Assembly: GCF_003285265.1 (NCBI RefSeq)
Contig: NZ_CP030239.1
Span: 3,008,131-3,072,130 of the forward strand
Source of the DNA: Paracoccus mutanolyticus
GTDB lineage: Bacteria; Pseudomonadota; Alphaproteobacteria; Rhodobacterales; Rhodobacteraceae
Length of the DNA stretch: 64,000 nucleotides
Reading direction: 5' to 3'
A program made the position numbers and the translations under genes. The notes below the pieces were generated by a model. The model saw only the letters and a program-made list of their open reading frames with translations, did not search any database and was not told the origin of the DNA. The first letter of the stretch is position 1; each line of letters starts with the position of its first letter. This document shows, in pieces, positions 49,794-59,923 of the stretch.

Positions 49794-51326
49794 TCACAAG
49801 GGAATGTTGTCGTGCTTTTTCCATGGATTGGACAGCTTCTTGCCACGCAGGGAAGCCAGCGCGCGCGCCACCCGCCGGCGGGTCGAACGCGGCTGGATCA
49901 CTTCGTCGATAAAGCCTTTTTCGGCGGCGACAAAGGGGTTGGCAAAGCGGTCCTCGTAATCCTTGGTCCGGGCGGCGATCTTGTCGGGCTCGCCCAGCTC
50001 GCTGCGATACAGGATCTCGACCGCGCCCTTGGCGCCCATCACCGCGATTTCCGCCGTGGGCCAGGCATAGTTGAAATCGCCGCGCAGGTGCTTGCTGGCC
50101 ATGACGTCATAGGCGCCGCCATAGGCTTTGCGGGTGATGACCGTGACCTTGGGCACCGTCGCCTCGCCATAGGCGAACAGCAGCTTCGCGCCGTGCTTGA
50201 TGACGCCGCCATATTCCTGGGCCGTGCCCGGCAGGAAGCCCGGCACGTCGACGAAGGTCAGGATCGGGATCTCGAAGGCGTCGCAAAAGCGCACGAAACG
50301 CGCCGCCTTGCGCGAGCTGTCGATGTCCAGGCAGCCCGCCAGCACCATCGGCTGGTTGGCGACCACGCCGACGGTCTGGCCCTCGATGCGGATGAAGCCG
50401 GTGATGATGTTGGCCGCGAAATCCTGCTGGATCTCGTAGAAATCGCCCTCGTCCGCGACCTTCAGGATCAGCTCCTTCATGTCGTAGGGCTGGTTCGGGT
50501 TGTCGGGGACCAGCGTATCCAGGCTGGGCTCGATCCGGTTCGGGTCGTCGAAGAAGGGCCGGGTCGGCGCCTTTTCGCGGTTGTTCAGGGGCAGCAGATC
50601 GACCAGCCGGCGGATCTCGGTCATCGCCTCGACGTCGTTCTCGAAGGCGCCGTCGGCGACCGAGGATTTCTTGGTATGGGTCGAGGCGCCGCCCAGCTGT
50701 TCCGCCGTCACGACCTCGTTCGTCACCGTCTTGACCACGTCCGGGCCGGTCACGAACATATAGGACGTGTCCTTGACCATGAAGATGAAGTCGGTCATCG
50801 CCGGCGAATAGACCGCGCCGCCGGCGCAGGGGCCCATGATGACGCTGATCTGCGGCACCACGCCCGAGGCCATGATGTTGCGCTGGAACACGTCCGCGTA
50901 ACCGGCAAGGCTGGCGACGCCCTCTTGAATGCGCGCGCCGCCCGAGTCGTTCAGCCCGATCACCGGGGCGCCGTTCTGCACCGCCATGTCCATGATCTTG
51001 CAGATCTTCTGCGCATGGGTTTCCGACAGGGAGCCGCCGAAGACGGTGAAGTCCTGCGAGAACACATAGACCATGCGGCCGTTGATCGTGCCCCAGCCGG
51101 TGACGACGCCGTCGCCATAGGGCCGATCCGCCTCCATCCCGAAATCGGTCGAGCGGTGGCGCACGAACATGTCGAATTCCTCGAAGGAACCCTCGTCCAG
51201 CAGCAGCTCCAGCCGCTCGCGCGCGGTCAGCTTGCCGCGGGCGTGCTGGGCGTCGATGCGGCGCTGGCCACCGCCAAGGCGGGCATCGCGCCGACGGGTC
51301 TCCAACTGGTCCAGGATGTCTTTCAT
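49794..51326 (-). CDS. pccB: propionyl-CoA carboxylase, carboxyltransferase subunit
   Basis: A 510-residue crotonase-fold carboxyltransferase. [20 protein letters not shown] start, RQHA-like [20 protein letters not shown], oxyanion loops [20 protein letters not shown] and [20 protein letters not shown], and the C-terminal [20 protein letters not shown]. Works with PccA to make methylmalonyl-CoA. The ATG at 51326 follows a GGAGACGGGC ribosome site. Intact. A possible PccR site lies about 65 bp upstream. Confidence 0.96.
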   Translation of the reverse strand: MKDILDQLETRRRDARLGGGQRRIDAQHARGKLTARERLELLLDEGSFEEFDMFVRHRSTDFGMEADRPYGDGVVTGWGTINGRMVYVFSQDFTVFGGSLSETHAQKICKIMDMAVQNGAPVIGLNDSGGARIQEGVASLAGYADVFQRNIMASGVVPQISVIMGPCAGGAVYSPAMTDFIFMVKDTSYMFVTGPDVVKTVTNEVVTAEQLGGASTHTKKSSVADGAFENDVEAMTEIRRLVDLLPLNNREKAPTRPFFDDPNRIEPSLDTLVPDNPNQPYDMKELILKVADEGDFYEIQQDFAANIITGFIRIEGQTVGVVANQPMVLAGCLDIDSSRKAARFVRFCDAFEIPILTFVDVPGFLPGTAQEYGGVIKHGAKLLFAYGEATVPKVTVITRKAYGGAYDVMASKHLRGDFNYAWPTAEIAVMGAKGAVEILYRSELGEPDKIAARTKDYEDRFANPFVAAEKGFIDEVIQPRSTRRRVARALASLRGKKLSNPWKKHDNIPL

Positions 51327-51390
51327 GCCCGTCTCCTCCGCTTTTGGGCAGGTTAGGGCCTTCGCTGCGCCGCGGAAAGAAAAAAGACGA

Positions 51391-51448
51391 AAATTTGCAA
51401 AATGTGCTAGCAAGTTCGTGAGCAAATGGCAAATCCGCAAAATCGGAC
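51391..51448. promoter_or_regulatory. possible PccR/ScfR operator in the pccB-alr divergent region
   Basis: A perfect octamer TTTGCAAA at 51394-51401 is followed by related words (GCTAGCAA, GGCAAA, CGCAAA) within 50 bp. Short-chain fatty acyl-CoA regulator PccR of Rhodobacter binds paired TTTGCAAA boxes before propionyl-CoA genes. The second box here is degenerate, so the call is tentative. Confidence 0.45.
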
Positions 51449-51504
51449 GCAGTTGACAATCGGCGCCGGGCGAATAGGAAAGGGCCAAACCACAGGGGGC
51501 CCGC

Positions 51505-52536
51505 ATGTCTGCCGCTTCGGGACTGACGATCGACCTTTCGGCCATCCGGGCCAACTGGAAATCCCTGGCCGACATGGCCCCCGGCGCGCGGGCGGGCGCG
51601 GTGGTTAAGGCCGATGCCTATGGTCTGGGCGCGGTGCGCGTGGCACCTGCGCTCTACGATGCAGGCGCGCGGGACTTTTTCGTGGCGCTCGCCTCGGAAG
51701 GGCGGGCGATCCGGCCGCTGCTGGCGCAGGACGCCGACATCTATGTGCTTTCGGGCCATATGGAGGGCGAGGACCTGACCGGGCTGATCCCAGTCCTGAA
51801 CAGCCCCGAGCAATTCTTTCGCGACCGCGCCCTGCGGCCCAAGAGGGCCTTTGCGATCCAGCTGGACAGCGGCATGAACCGGCTGGGCCTCGAGCCCGGC
51901 GAATGGGCCGCGATCCGGGCCGAGGCGCTGGCCGCCGGTCCCCGGCTGGTCATGTCGCACCTGGCCTGCGCCGATGAGCCGGAGCATCCGGCCAATGCCC
52001 AGCAGTTGCAGGCGTTTCGCGCCATGACGGACGGCATCGGCGTGCCGCGCGCGCTGGCCGCGACCGGCGGCACGCTGCTGGGGCCCGACTATCACTTCGA
52101 CCTGGTGCGGCTGGGCATCGGCATGTATGGCGGCCTGCCTTATGCCGAGGCGAAGCCGGTGGTCGGCCTGGCCCTGCCCGTCATCCAGACGCGCGAGGTC
52201 CGGCCGGGCGAGTCGGTCGGCTATGGCTATGCCTGGACCGCGCAGCGCCCCGCGCGCATCGCGACCGTGGCGGCGGGCTATGCCGACGGGCTGTTCCGCG
52301 CGCTGGCCAGGCAGGGTGAACTGAAGCTTTGGGCGGGCGAGCGAGCCTGTCCGGTGGTGGGCCGCATCTCGATGGACCTGATCACGGTGGACGTGACGCA
52401 GCTGCCCTTCGTCCCCGACACGCTGGACATCCTGAACGAGCGGCAGGGGGTCGATGCGCTGGCCGATCTTGCGGGCACCATCGGCTATGAAATCCTGACC
52501 TCGCTTGGCAGCCGCTATCCCCGGACCTATCGGTGA
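51505..52536 (+). CDS. alr: alanine racemase
   Basis: A 343-residue PLP enzyme that makes D-alanine for peptidoglycan. PLP Lys in [12 protein letters not shown] near residue 35, [25 protein letters not shown], and the second catalytic residue in SVGYGYAW (Tyr); [16 protein letters not shown] near residue 285. Starts divergently from pccB. Its stop overlaps the next start (GTGA). Intact. Confidence 0.94.
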   Translation: MSAASGLTIDLSAIRANWKSLADMAPGARAGAVVKADAYGLGAVRVAPALYDAGARDFFVALASEGRAIRPLLAQDADIYVLSGHMEGEDLTGLIPVLNSPEQFFRDRALRPKRAFAIQLDSGMNRLGLEPGEWAAIRAEALAAGPRLVMSHLACADEPEHPANAQQLQAFRAMTDGIGVPRALAATGGTLLGPDYHFDLVRLGIGMYGGLPYAEAKPVVGLALPVIQTREVRPGESVGYGYAWTAQRPARIATVAAGYADGLFRALARQGELKLWAGERACPVVGRISMDLITVDVTQLPFVPDTLDILNERQGVDALADLAGTIGYEILTSLGSRYPRTYR

Positions 52537-53291
52537 ATCCAGTCCGGCTGATCGGGCGCGGGGCGATTGCCGCGCTGCGCGGCATCGGGCGCGTCGCGAT
52601 CTTTGCCGCGCTGGGGCTGGTCCGCGTGGGCCAGCACCCTTCGGAACTGGCGCGGCAGGTGCTGCATATCGGCTGGCTGTCGCTGCCCGTGGTCGGGCTG
52701 ACGGCGCTGTTCACGGGCGCGGCGCTGGCCTTGCAGATCCATTCGGGGGGCGAGCGGTTCCAGGCGGGCGACGTCGTGCCCGCGATCGTCGCCATCGGCA
52801 TGGCCCGAGAGCTGGGCCCCGTGCTGGGCGGTCTGATGGTCGCGGCCCGCGTGGCATCGGCCATCGCGGCCGAGCTTGGCACCATGCGCGTGACCGAACA
52901 GATCGACGCACTGGTGACACTGTCCACGGACCCGGTGGGCTGGCTGGTGTCGCCGCGCCTTTGGGCCGCGATCCTGTGCCTGCCGGTGCTGGTGGGCGTG
53001 GGCGACCTGATCGGGATCATGGGCGGCTGGCTGGTGGGGGTGAACGCGCTGGGGTTCAATTCGGCCAGCTACCTGTCGAACTCCTGGGCCTATCTCGAGC
53101 GATGGGATGTCGTCTCGGGTCTGGTCAAGGGCGGCTTCTTCGGCCTGGTCGTGGCACTGTCGGGCTGCTGGTTCGGGATGACCGCCGGGAACGGCGCCGC
53201 AGGGGTGGGGCGGGCGGCGACCAATGCGGTCGTCGCGGCCTCGGTCGGCATCCTTGCGGTCAACTTCGCGCTGACGGGGCTTTTCTTCTGA
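52533..53291 (+). CDS. mlaE: MlaE-type ABC transporter permease
   Basis: A 252-residue permease of the MlaE/YrbE family (retrograde lipid transport between membranes). Family marks: LPVVGLTALFTGAALALQ, IGMARELGPVLGGLMVAARV, AAELGTMRVTEQIDALVTLS. Five or so helices. Starts at a GTG inside the alr stop and overlaps mlaF by one base. No mlaD or mlaC in view. Intact. Confidence 0.92.
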   Translation: MNPVRLIGRGAIAALRGIGRVAIFAALGLVRVGQHPSELARQVLHIGWLSLPVVGLTALFTGAALALQIHSGGERFQAGDVVPAIVAIGMARELGPVLGGLMVAARVASAIAAELGTMRVTEQIDALVTLSTDPVGWLVSPRLWAAILCLPVLVGVGDLIGIMGGWLVGVNALGFNSASYLSNSWAYLERWDVVSGLVKGGFFGLVVALSGCWFGMTAGNGAAGVGRAATNAVVAASVGILAVNFALTGLFF

Positions 53292-54019
53292 TGCTGGTGG
53301 TGCGGGGCCTGTCCAAGCGGTTCGGCGGCAAGACGGTGCTGGACGGCATCGACCTGGACCTGGGGCAGGGCGAAAGCCTGGTGGTCATCGGCGGCTCGGG
53401 GACCGGGAAATCGGTGCTGCTGCGCTGCATCCTGGGGCTCGAGCGGCCGGACTCGGGCGACATCCTGTGGAACGGCGCGCCCATCGGCGCCGGCTTCATG
53501 GACCAGTTCGGGATGCTGTTCCAGAACGCGGCGCTGTTCGACAGCCTGCCGGTCTGGCGCAACGTGGCCTTTCGCCTGCTGCGCACCATGCCCAAGGCCC
53601 GCGCCCGCGCCATTGCCCTCGACAAGCTGGCCCGCGTCGGCCTGGGGCCCGAGGTCGCGGACCTTTATCCCGCCGCCCTGTCGGGCGGAATGCGCAAGCG
53701 CGCGGGCCTGGCCCGCGCCATCGCCGCCGGCCCCCGCGTGATCTTTTTCGACGAGCCGACGACCGGGCTGGACCCGATCCGCGCCGCCGCGATCAACACC
53801 CTGATCCGGGGCATCGTGGACGAGACGGGGGCAAGCGCCATCACCATCACCCATGACATGGGCTCGGCCCGCGTCATCGGCGACCGGGTGGCGCTGCTGG
53901 ACGGGGGCCGGGTCCGCTGGCAGGGGCCGGTCGCGGCGATGCAGGACGCGCCCGACGCCTATCTGCAGGACTTTATCGCGGGGCGGGCGCGGGCCGATGG
54001 CTCGCAACCGGGGGATTAG
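53291..54019 (+). CDS. mlaF: MlaF-type ABC transporter ATPase
   Basis: A 242-residue ATPase partner of MlaE. Walker A VIGGSGTGKSVLLRCILGLE, Q-loop MLFQNAALFDSLPVW, signature LSGGMRKRAGLARAIA, Walker B VIFFDEPTTGLDPIRA, and the switch His in TITHDMGSA. Coupled to mlaE (TGATG). Intact. Confidence 0.94.
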   Translation: MLVVRGLSKRFGGKTVLDGIDLDLGQGESLVVIGGSGTGKSVLLRCILGLERPDSGDILWNGAPIGAGFMDQFGMLFQNAALFDSLPVWRNVAFRLLRTMPKARARAIALDKLARVGLGPEVADLYPAALSGGMRKRAGLARAIAAGPRVIFFDEPTTGLDPIRAAAINTLIRGIVDETGASAITITHDMGSARVIGDRVALLDGGRVRWQGPVAAMQDAPDAYLQDFIAGRARADGSQPGD

Positions 54020-54136
54020 ATGCCTATATCGGCACCAGACGCTGCGCAAATTCTCGCCAGAGGCTTGGGGCCCCTTGTGCGAATCCCGCGCAGTTGCAAC
54101 CATGAACCTGTCCTTTCGTCCTGACCGGAGACAAAT

Positions 54137-55209
54137 TTGGGTCTTTCCCCGACGCCCCCCGCGACCGTGAACGCTGGCGAAACCCTGCTGGAATTCCATG
54201 ACAACAGGCTGCTGATCGACCTGTGCGGCCCCCATGACCGCCATCTGGCCCGGATCGAGGAGGCGCTGAAGGTCCATATCCTGCGACGCGGCAACCTGTT
54301 GTCCGTGGTCGGCCCCGCTGACGCGCAATCCGAGGCGGCGCAGGTCCTGCGCGGGCTTTACGCGCGGCTGGAACAGGGCCGCCCGGTCGAGATGGCCGAG
54401 GTCGAGGCCGCGCTGCGCATGGGCGTCGAGACCGCCCCCGAAGGCCCGAGCCCGGCCGAGCAGCTCGAGATGTTCCAGTCCGGCCCGATCGAACTGCGCA
54501 CCCGCAAGAAGACCATCGAGCCGCGCACGGATGCGCAAAAGGACTATGTGCGGGCGCTGTTCGGCAACGAGCTGGCCTTCGGCATCGGGCCGGCCGGCAC
54601 CGGCAAGACCTATCTGGCGGTCGCGGTCGGCGTCACCATGCTGATCGGCGGCCATGTCGACCGCATCATCCTGTCGCGCCCCGCCGTCGAGGCGGGCGAG
54701 CGGCTGGGCTTTCTGCCGGGCGACATGAAGGAAAAGGTCGACCCCTACATGCAGCCGCTCTACGACGCGCTGAACGATTTCCTGCCGTCGAAGCAGATGC
54801 AGAAGCTGATGGAAGAAAAGCGCATCGAGATCGCGCCCCTGGCCTTCATGCGCGGCCGGACGCTGTCGAACGCCTTTGTCGTTCTGGACGAGGCGCAGAA
54901 CGCCACCACCATGCAGATGAAGATGTTCCTGACCCGCCTGGGCGAAGGCTCGCGCATGGTCATCACCGGCGACCGCACCCAGATCGACCTGCCGCGCGGC
55001 GTCCATTCCGGCCTGACGGATGCAGAAAAGATCCTCAAGGATATCAAGGGCATCAGCTTCAGCTATTTCACCGCAAAGGACGTGGTGCGCCACCATCTGG
55101 TCGCCCGCATCATCGGGCCTACGACACCGAGGCCGAGGCGGCGCTGGCCCGGGGCGAGCCCTGGACGACCGTGGCCAGCGCGTCCCGCGCCGCGAGCCGC
55201 GCTTCCTGA
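54137..55209 (+). CDS. phoH: PhoH-like ATPase (YbeZ)
   Basis: A ribosome/RNA-associated ATPase encoded with ybeY. The KH-like N-terminus (EALKVHILRRGNLLSVVGPA) precedes a RecD-like ATPase: GIGPAGTGKTYLAVAVGV, SRPAVEAGERLGFLPGD, FVVLDEAQNATTMQMKMFLT and VITGDRTQIDLP. One base is lost near 55116; the proper end is DTEAEAALARGEPWTTV to a stop at 55209, not the long Arg/Pro-rich run of the other frame. Start is a TTG with GGAG seven bases upstream. ybeY follows 21 bp later. Confidence 0.9.
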
Positions 55210-55230
55210 CCAACGCCGGGGGGCAGGCCG

Positions 55231-55752
55231 ATGCCTGACGGGATGCCGGAGCACGAGCAGGGCGAGATCGTCGACATCGTGATCGAGGACGAACGCTGGG
55301 AGGACGTGGACCTGCTGGGCATGTCCCGGCGGGCCGCCCATGCGACCGGCGAATGGCTGGGGCTGGAAGGCTTCCAGATCGTCGTCATGGGCTGCGACGA
55401 CGACCGCATCGCCGGGCTGAATGCCGAGTTTCGGGGCAAGCCCAAGCCCACTAACGTGCTGAGCTGGCCGGCCCTGGCCTTCGACCAGCGCGAACCGGGC
55501 GTCCGGCCGGACTTGCCCGATGTCGAGGAGCTTGGCGACATCGCCATATCGTTCGATACCTGCCAGCGCGAGGCCGAGGCCCAGGGCAAGCCCTTTGCCG
55601 ACCATGCCACGCACCTGCTTGTCCATGCCATGCTGCATCTTGCAGGATACGACCATATCGACGATCTGGATGCCGAGACGATGGAAGATGCCGAACGCTC
55701 GATCCTGGGCAAGCTGGGCATCCCCGATCCCTATCTGGAAATGGAAACATGA
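55231..55752 (+). CDS. ybeY: endoribonuclease YbeY
   Basis: A 173-residue zinc-dependent RNase for 16S rRNA 3'-end maturation and ribosome quality control. The zinc triad is in HLLVHAMLHLAGYDH (H-x3-H-x5-H); the preceding KPTNVLSWPALAFD and EELGDIAISFDTCQREAE are conserved. Coupled to corC by ATGA. Intact. Confidence 0.94.
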   Translation: MPDGMPEHEQGEIVDIVIEDERWEDVDLLGMSRRAAHATGEWLGLEGFQIVVMGCDDDRIAGLNAEFRGKPKPTNVLSWPALAFDQREPGVRPDLPDVEELGDIAISFDTCQREAEAQGKPFADHATHLLVHAMLHLAGYDHIDDLDAETMEDAERSILGKLGIPDPYLEMET

Positions 55753-56657
55753 CGAACGACCGAAGTCCCGACACTCCCGAACCCGCCACACGGGACGAGG
55801 GTGGCGGAGAGGGACGCGAGCATCCGCAGACACGGGGCCTTTTCGGCCGCCTTCTGGATGCGTTTTCGGGCAACGACCCCGAGGCGGACGCCCGGCAGGG
55901 GGACGAGGCCGGGGGCCAGGGCGTCCTGGGCCTGGGCAACCTGCGCCGGATGCGGGTCGATGACGTGGCCATCCCCAAGGCCGAGATCGTCGCCGTGCCC
56001 GTCACCACGACCCTGCCGGAACTGGTCGAGATCTTTCGCGAACACGGATTTTCGCGCATCCCCGTCTATCGCGACACGCTGGACGCGCCGTTGGGCCAGA
56101 TCCACCTGAAGGACCTGGCGCTGAAATACGGCTTCGGCGCCGAGGCGCCGGCCTTTGGCCTGCAGCCCATGCTTCGGCCGCTGCTTTATGTTCCGCCATC
56201 GATGTCCATCGGCGTGCTTTTGCAGCAGATGCAGCAGAAGCGCATCCATATGGCGCTGGTCATCGACGAATATGGCGGGGTGGACGGCCTTGTCACCATC
56301 GAGGACCTGATCGAGCAGGTCATCGGCCAGATCGAGGACGAGCATGACGAGATCGACGGCGGCCTGATCCTGCCCGAAAGGCCGGGGCAATGGCTGATCC
56401 AGGCCCGCGCGCCGCTGGAGCTGGTCGAGGCTGAAACCGGGCGCAAGCTGGACACGGACCCCGACGACGACATCGACACGCTGGGTGGGCTGATCTTTGC
56501 GCTGACCGGCCGCGTTCCGCTGCGGGGCGAGGTCATCCCCCATGGCTCGGGCGTCGAGTTCGAGATCATCGAATCCGACCCGCGCCGGGTCAAGCGGCTG
56601 CGGATGCGGCTGGCCGGTGCGCCGGCCCAGACCGGGCCGGACGCCCAGGCGTCCTAA
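55749..56657 (+). CDS. corC: CorC-type hemolysin-domain protein
   Basis: A 302-residue cytosolic protein with paired CBS domains (VTTTLPELVEIFREHGFSRI, IHMALVIDEYGGVDGLVTIE) and a C-terminal CorC_HlyC domain (DIDTLGGLIFALTGRVPLRG). Linked to Mg/Co efflux or membrane stress in other bacteria. Third gene of phoH-ybeY-corC; lnt often follows but here the next gene is convergent. Stops of corC and the neighbour overlap by 3 bp. Intact. Confidence 0.9.
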   Translation: MTNDRSPDTPEPATRDEGGGEGREHPQTRGLFGRLLDAFSGNDPEADARQGDEAGGQGVLGLGNLRRMRVDDVAIPKAEIVAVPVTTTLPELVEIFREHGFSRIPVYRDTLDAPLGQIHLKDLALKYGFGAEAPAFGLQPMLRPLLYVPPSMSIGVLLQQMQQKRIHMALVIDEYGGVDGLVTIEDLIEQVIGQIEDEHDEIDGGLILPERPGQWLIQARAPLELVEAETGRKLDTDPDDDIDTLGGLIFALTGRVPLRGEVIPHGSGVEFEIIESDPRRVKRLRMRLAGAPAQTGPDAQAS

Positions 56658-57460
56658 AGGGCGGCGAAGGCCGGGGCGTGCGCGATGGCGCTGCCCCGGG
56701 GCAGCGCGGGGCCGGCGGCCAGCAGGTGCGGGCCGGCATAGGGGGACTGCACCTCGACCGGCTGAAGGCCGGGCGCGCGTAATAGGCCGATCGCCCAGAA
56801 CCACGACCGTGTGATCCGCCATCCCGCCAGCGCCGCGCGCACCAGGGCCGTGCCGATGCCTCGGGCCTGAACGGCCGGATGGACCGCTAGGGGCGCCAGC
56901 GCCAGTGCCGGGCCTTCGGCTGCCAGGGGCGACAGGGCGACGTGGCCCACGATGCTGCCCTGGACATCGGCCACCAGGGACAGCGCCAGATCACCCGCCG
57001 CGCGCAGCTCGGACACCAGCCGCGATTCAGCCCCGCCGTCGAAGGCCAGCTCAAGCAAGGCGGCAATCGCCGTCCTGTCCTGCGGGTGTTCGGGGCGGAT
57101 ACGGGGCATAACCTCGGTCCGGGTGAAGTCGCGCAGGATCGCGCAGCTTTCCGTGCCCCAAGGGCTGGCGGCGGTGCGGGCCTGATGCGCGGCGAAAGCC
57201 TCGGCATCGGCGAAAAGCTCATCCAGGCGCCAGACCATCGGATCGTCCTGCTGGCTCAGGTCGAAGCGCAGGTTGCCCGGCTCGGCCCGGCTCAGGCTGA
57301 CGTGTTGGGGCAGCAGGTCCAGCGCCAGCATCATCTGTGCCGCATCCTGGCAGGTCAGCGTGCCCGACAGCGCGACCAGCGGGCGGTCAAGGGCGATGCC
57401 TTCCCCGCCCTCGATCCGGGCGGGGGCGTGGTGGTGGTGCCCGCAGGCGCAGCCGGTCAT
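56654..57460 (-). CDS. ABM monooxygenase domain fused to GNAT acetyltransferase
   Basis: A 268-codon frame. Residues 1-105: MTGCACGHHHHAPARIEGGE, then GTLTCQDAAQMMLALDLLPQ, DDPMVWRLDELFADAEAFAA, an antibiotic-biosynthesis-monooxygenase-like (quinol monooxygenase type) domain. Residues 117-230: MPRIRPEHPQDRTAIAALLE, VGHVALSPLAAEGPAL, HPAVQARGIGTALVRAAL, a GNAT acetyl-CoA fold. The last 40 residues lose sense, and the expected 'VVLGDPAYYARFG' can be read across neighbouring frames, so two or three indels lie near 56770-56820. Follows purL by 12 bp on the same strand. Confidence 0.65.
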   Translation of the reverse strand: MTGCACGHHHHAPARIEGGEGIALDRPLVALSGTLTCQDAAQMMLALDLLPQHVSLSRAEPGNLRFDLSQQDDPMVWRLDELFADAEAFAAHQARTAASPWGTESCAILRDFTRTEVMPRIRPEHPQDRTAIAALLELAFDGGAESRLVSELRAAGDLALSLVADVQGSIVGHVALSPLAAEGPALALAPLAVHPAVQARGIGTALVRAALAGWRITRSWFWAIGLLRAPGLQPVEVQSPYAGPHLLAAGPALPRGSAIAHAPAFAAL

Positions 57461-57472
57461 CGGGTTCCCCTT

Positions 57473-59637
57473 TCAGGCAAGGCCAAGGTTCAGGGTCTGG
57501 ACGAAGGCGGTGCGGTAAAGCTGCGAGAGTTCGGCCAAGGGAGCACTGTCGCTGCCCAGCGTGACGGCATTGCCGCCAAAGCGCCCGACACGCGCCAGGG
57601 GCACGCCCGCTTCCTGTGCGGCCCGGGCCAGCGCCTCGGCATTGGCGGGGGTGCAGGCGACCAGATAGCGGGCCTGATCCTCGCCATAAAGCTGGGCGAT
57701 ATCTGCGCTGTCCAGCGTGACGCCCAGCCCGGCCGCCTCGGCCAGCTCAAAGGCCGCCAGCGCCAGCCCGCCGTCCGACAGGTCGGCTGCGGCGCTGAAC
57801 AGTTTGCCTTGTGCCCGGACGAATTCGCCATGCTTGCGCTCGGCCGCCAGATCGACCGGCGGGGCGTCGCCCGCCTCGATGCCGAAGGCCCGGCCGCCAG
57901 CGCCGACTGGCCCAGATGGCCCGCCGTGTCGCCGATGACCAGGACCAGGTCGCCCTCGGCCGGCAGACCGGCGATCAGGTCGTCCAGATCGGCGATCAGC
58001 CCGACGCTGCCGATGGTCGGGGTCGGCAGGATGCCCTTGCCGTCGGTTTCGTTGTAAAGCGAGACGTTGCCCGAGACGATGGGGAAATCCAGCGCCGCGC
58101 AGGCCTCGCCGATGCCCTTGATGGCGCCGACGAACTGGCCCATGATCTCGGGCTTTTCCGGGTTGCCGAAGTTCAGGTTGTCGGTCGTGGCCAAGGGCAC
58201 CGCGCCGACGAGCGCAGAGGATGCGATAGGCCTCGGCCCGGCCTCTGGCCGCCCTCATAGGGTTGGCCCGACATAGCGCGGCGTCACGTCGCTGGTGAAG
58301 GCCAGCGCCTTGCCCGAGCCATGCACCCGCACCACGCCGGCGCCAAGCCCCGGACGGCGCACGGTGTCGGCGCCGACCTGGGTGTCGTATTGTTCCCAGA
58401 CCCAGGCCTTGTGCGCATAGCTGGGCGAGCCGATCAGCGCCCGCAGCGCCGCGATGGGGGCAATGGCGGGCAGGGCCGGCATCGCGGCGGCGGCGGGGGT
58501 TTCCACCCAAGGCCGGTCGTATTCCGGCGCGCTGGACGACAGCTTCGACAGCGGCAGGTCGGCCACCACCTCGTTGCCATGCACGATCAGGAACCGATCC
58601 TCGGCGATGGTCTCGCCGACGATGGCGAAGTCCAGGTCCCATTTCTCGAAGATCGCGCGGGCCTCGGCCTCCTTCTCGGGCTTCAGCACCATGAGCATCG
58701 CTCCTGGCCCTCGGAAGCATCGCGTCGTAACCGTCATGGCGGCTTCGCGCTGCGGGACATGATCCAGCACCGGCTTGATGCCCAGGCCGCCCTTGTCACC
58801 CATCTCGACGGCCGAGCAGGTCAGCCCCGCCGCGCCCATGTCCTGGATCGAGATCACGCTGTCGGTCTGCATCAGCTCAAGGCAGGCCTCCAGCAGGCAT
58901 TTCTCGGTAAAGGGGTCGCCGACCTGAACGGTGGGACGCTTTTCCTCGATCGTGTCGTCGAATTCGGCGCTGGCCATCGTGGCGCCGCCGACGCCGTCGC
59001 GGCCGGTCTTGGCGCCCAGATAGACCACCGGCATCCCCACGCCCGAGGCCGCCGAATAAAAGATCTTGTCGGCATCGGCGAGGCCCGCCGCAAAGGCATT
59101 CACCAGGCAGTTGCCGTCATACGAGGCATGGAAGCGCACCTCGCCCCCCACGTTCGGCACACCGAAGGCATTGCCATAGGCGCCGATCCCCTCGACCACG
59201 CCCTTGACCAGATGCGCGGTCTTGGGGTGTTCGGGCCGGCCGAAGCTGAGCGAATCCATGGCGGCGATGGGGCGCGCGCCCATGGTGAAGACATCGCGCA
59301 GGATGCCGCCCACGCCGGTCGCAGCGCCCTGGTGCGGCTCGATATAGCTCGGGTGGTTGTGGCTCTCCATCTTGAAGACAACGGCCTGGCCGTCGCCGAT
59401 GTCCACCACGCCCGCGTTCTCGCCCGGGCCGCAGATCACCTGCGGGCCGGTGGTGGGCAGGGTGCGCAGCCATTTCTTCGAGGATTTATAGGAGCAATGC
59501 TCGTTCCACATGGCCGAGAAGATGCCAAGCTCGGTAAACGTCGGCTCGCGGCCGATGATCTCCAGGATGCGCTGGTATTCGTCGGGCTTGAGGCCGTGCG
59601 CGGCAATCAGCTCCTCGGTGATCTGCGGTTCGTTCAT
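57473..59637 (-). CDS. purL: phosphoribosylformylglycinamidine synthase subunit PurL
   Basis: ATP-dependent FGAM synthase of purine synthesis. N-terminus [20 protein letters not shown] and [53 protein letters not shown] and [20 protein letters not shown] are in the first frame. From 58255 down the sense shifts: [55 protein letters not shown], and after 57905 [20 protein letters not shown] to the end. At least three indels. Total of about 721 codons equals the family length, so this is an intact gene with sequence errors. Confidence 0.93.
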
Positions 59638-59746
59638 GCTTGGCGCCCCTTTCCCCGGTTCTGTGGCCTTTTAAGCGCCGCCGGGGGTTTAGGAAAGGGG
59701 CCGCAGGCCGCCATGCCGCGCGTCCCGGCAGGCAGGGCCCGGGAAC

Positions 59747-59780
59747 GGGCAAAAAAAAAGCCGGGCACGAGGCCCGGCCT
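59747..59780 (-). terminator. terminator of the LysR gene (minus strand)
   Basis: The minus strand has GCCGGG-cctcgtgc-CCGGC followed by nine T. Lies between the LysR gene end (59924) and the purL start (59637), so it isolates purL from read-through. Confidence 0.85.
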
Positions 59781-59923
59781 AAGTCCAACAGGGAGGTTGA
59801 AGGTGATGAGAGTTTCCTCAGACCATCTCCTTCGCAGCCCGAGATATGTGCAGTTTGCGAACGGTTCAAGGATGAAAACCGGATCGCGGGGCATGACAGA
59901 TATGCGCCACGCGAATGGCTGGC

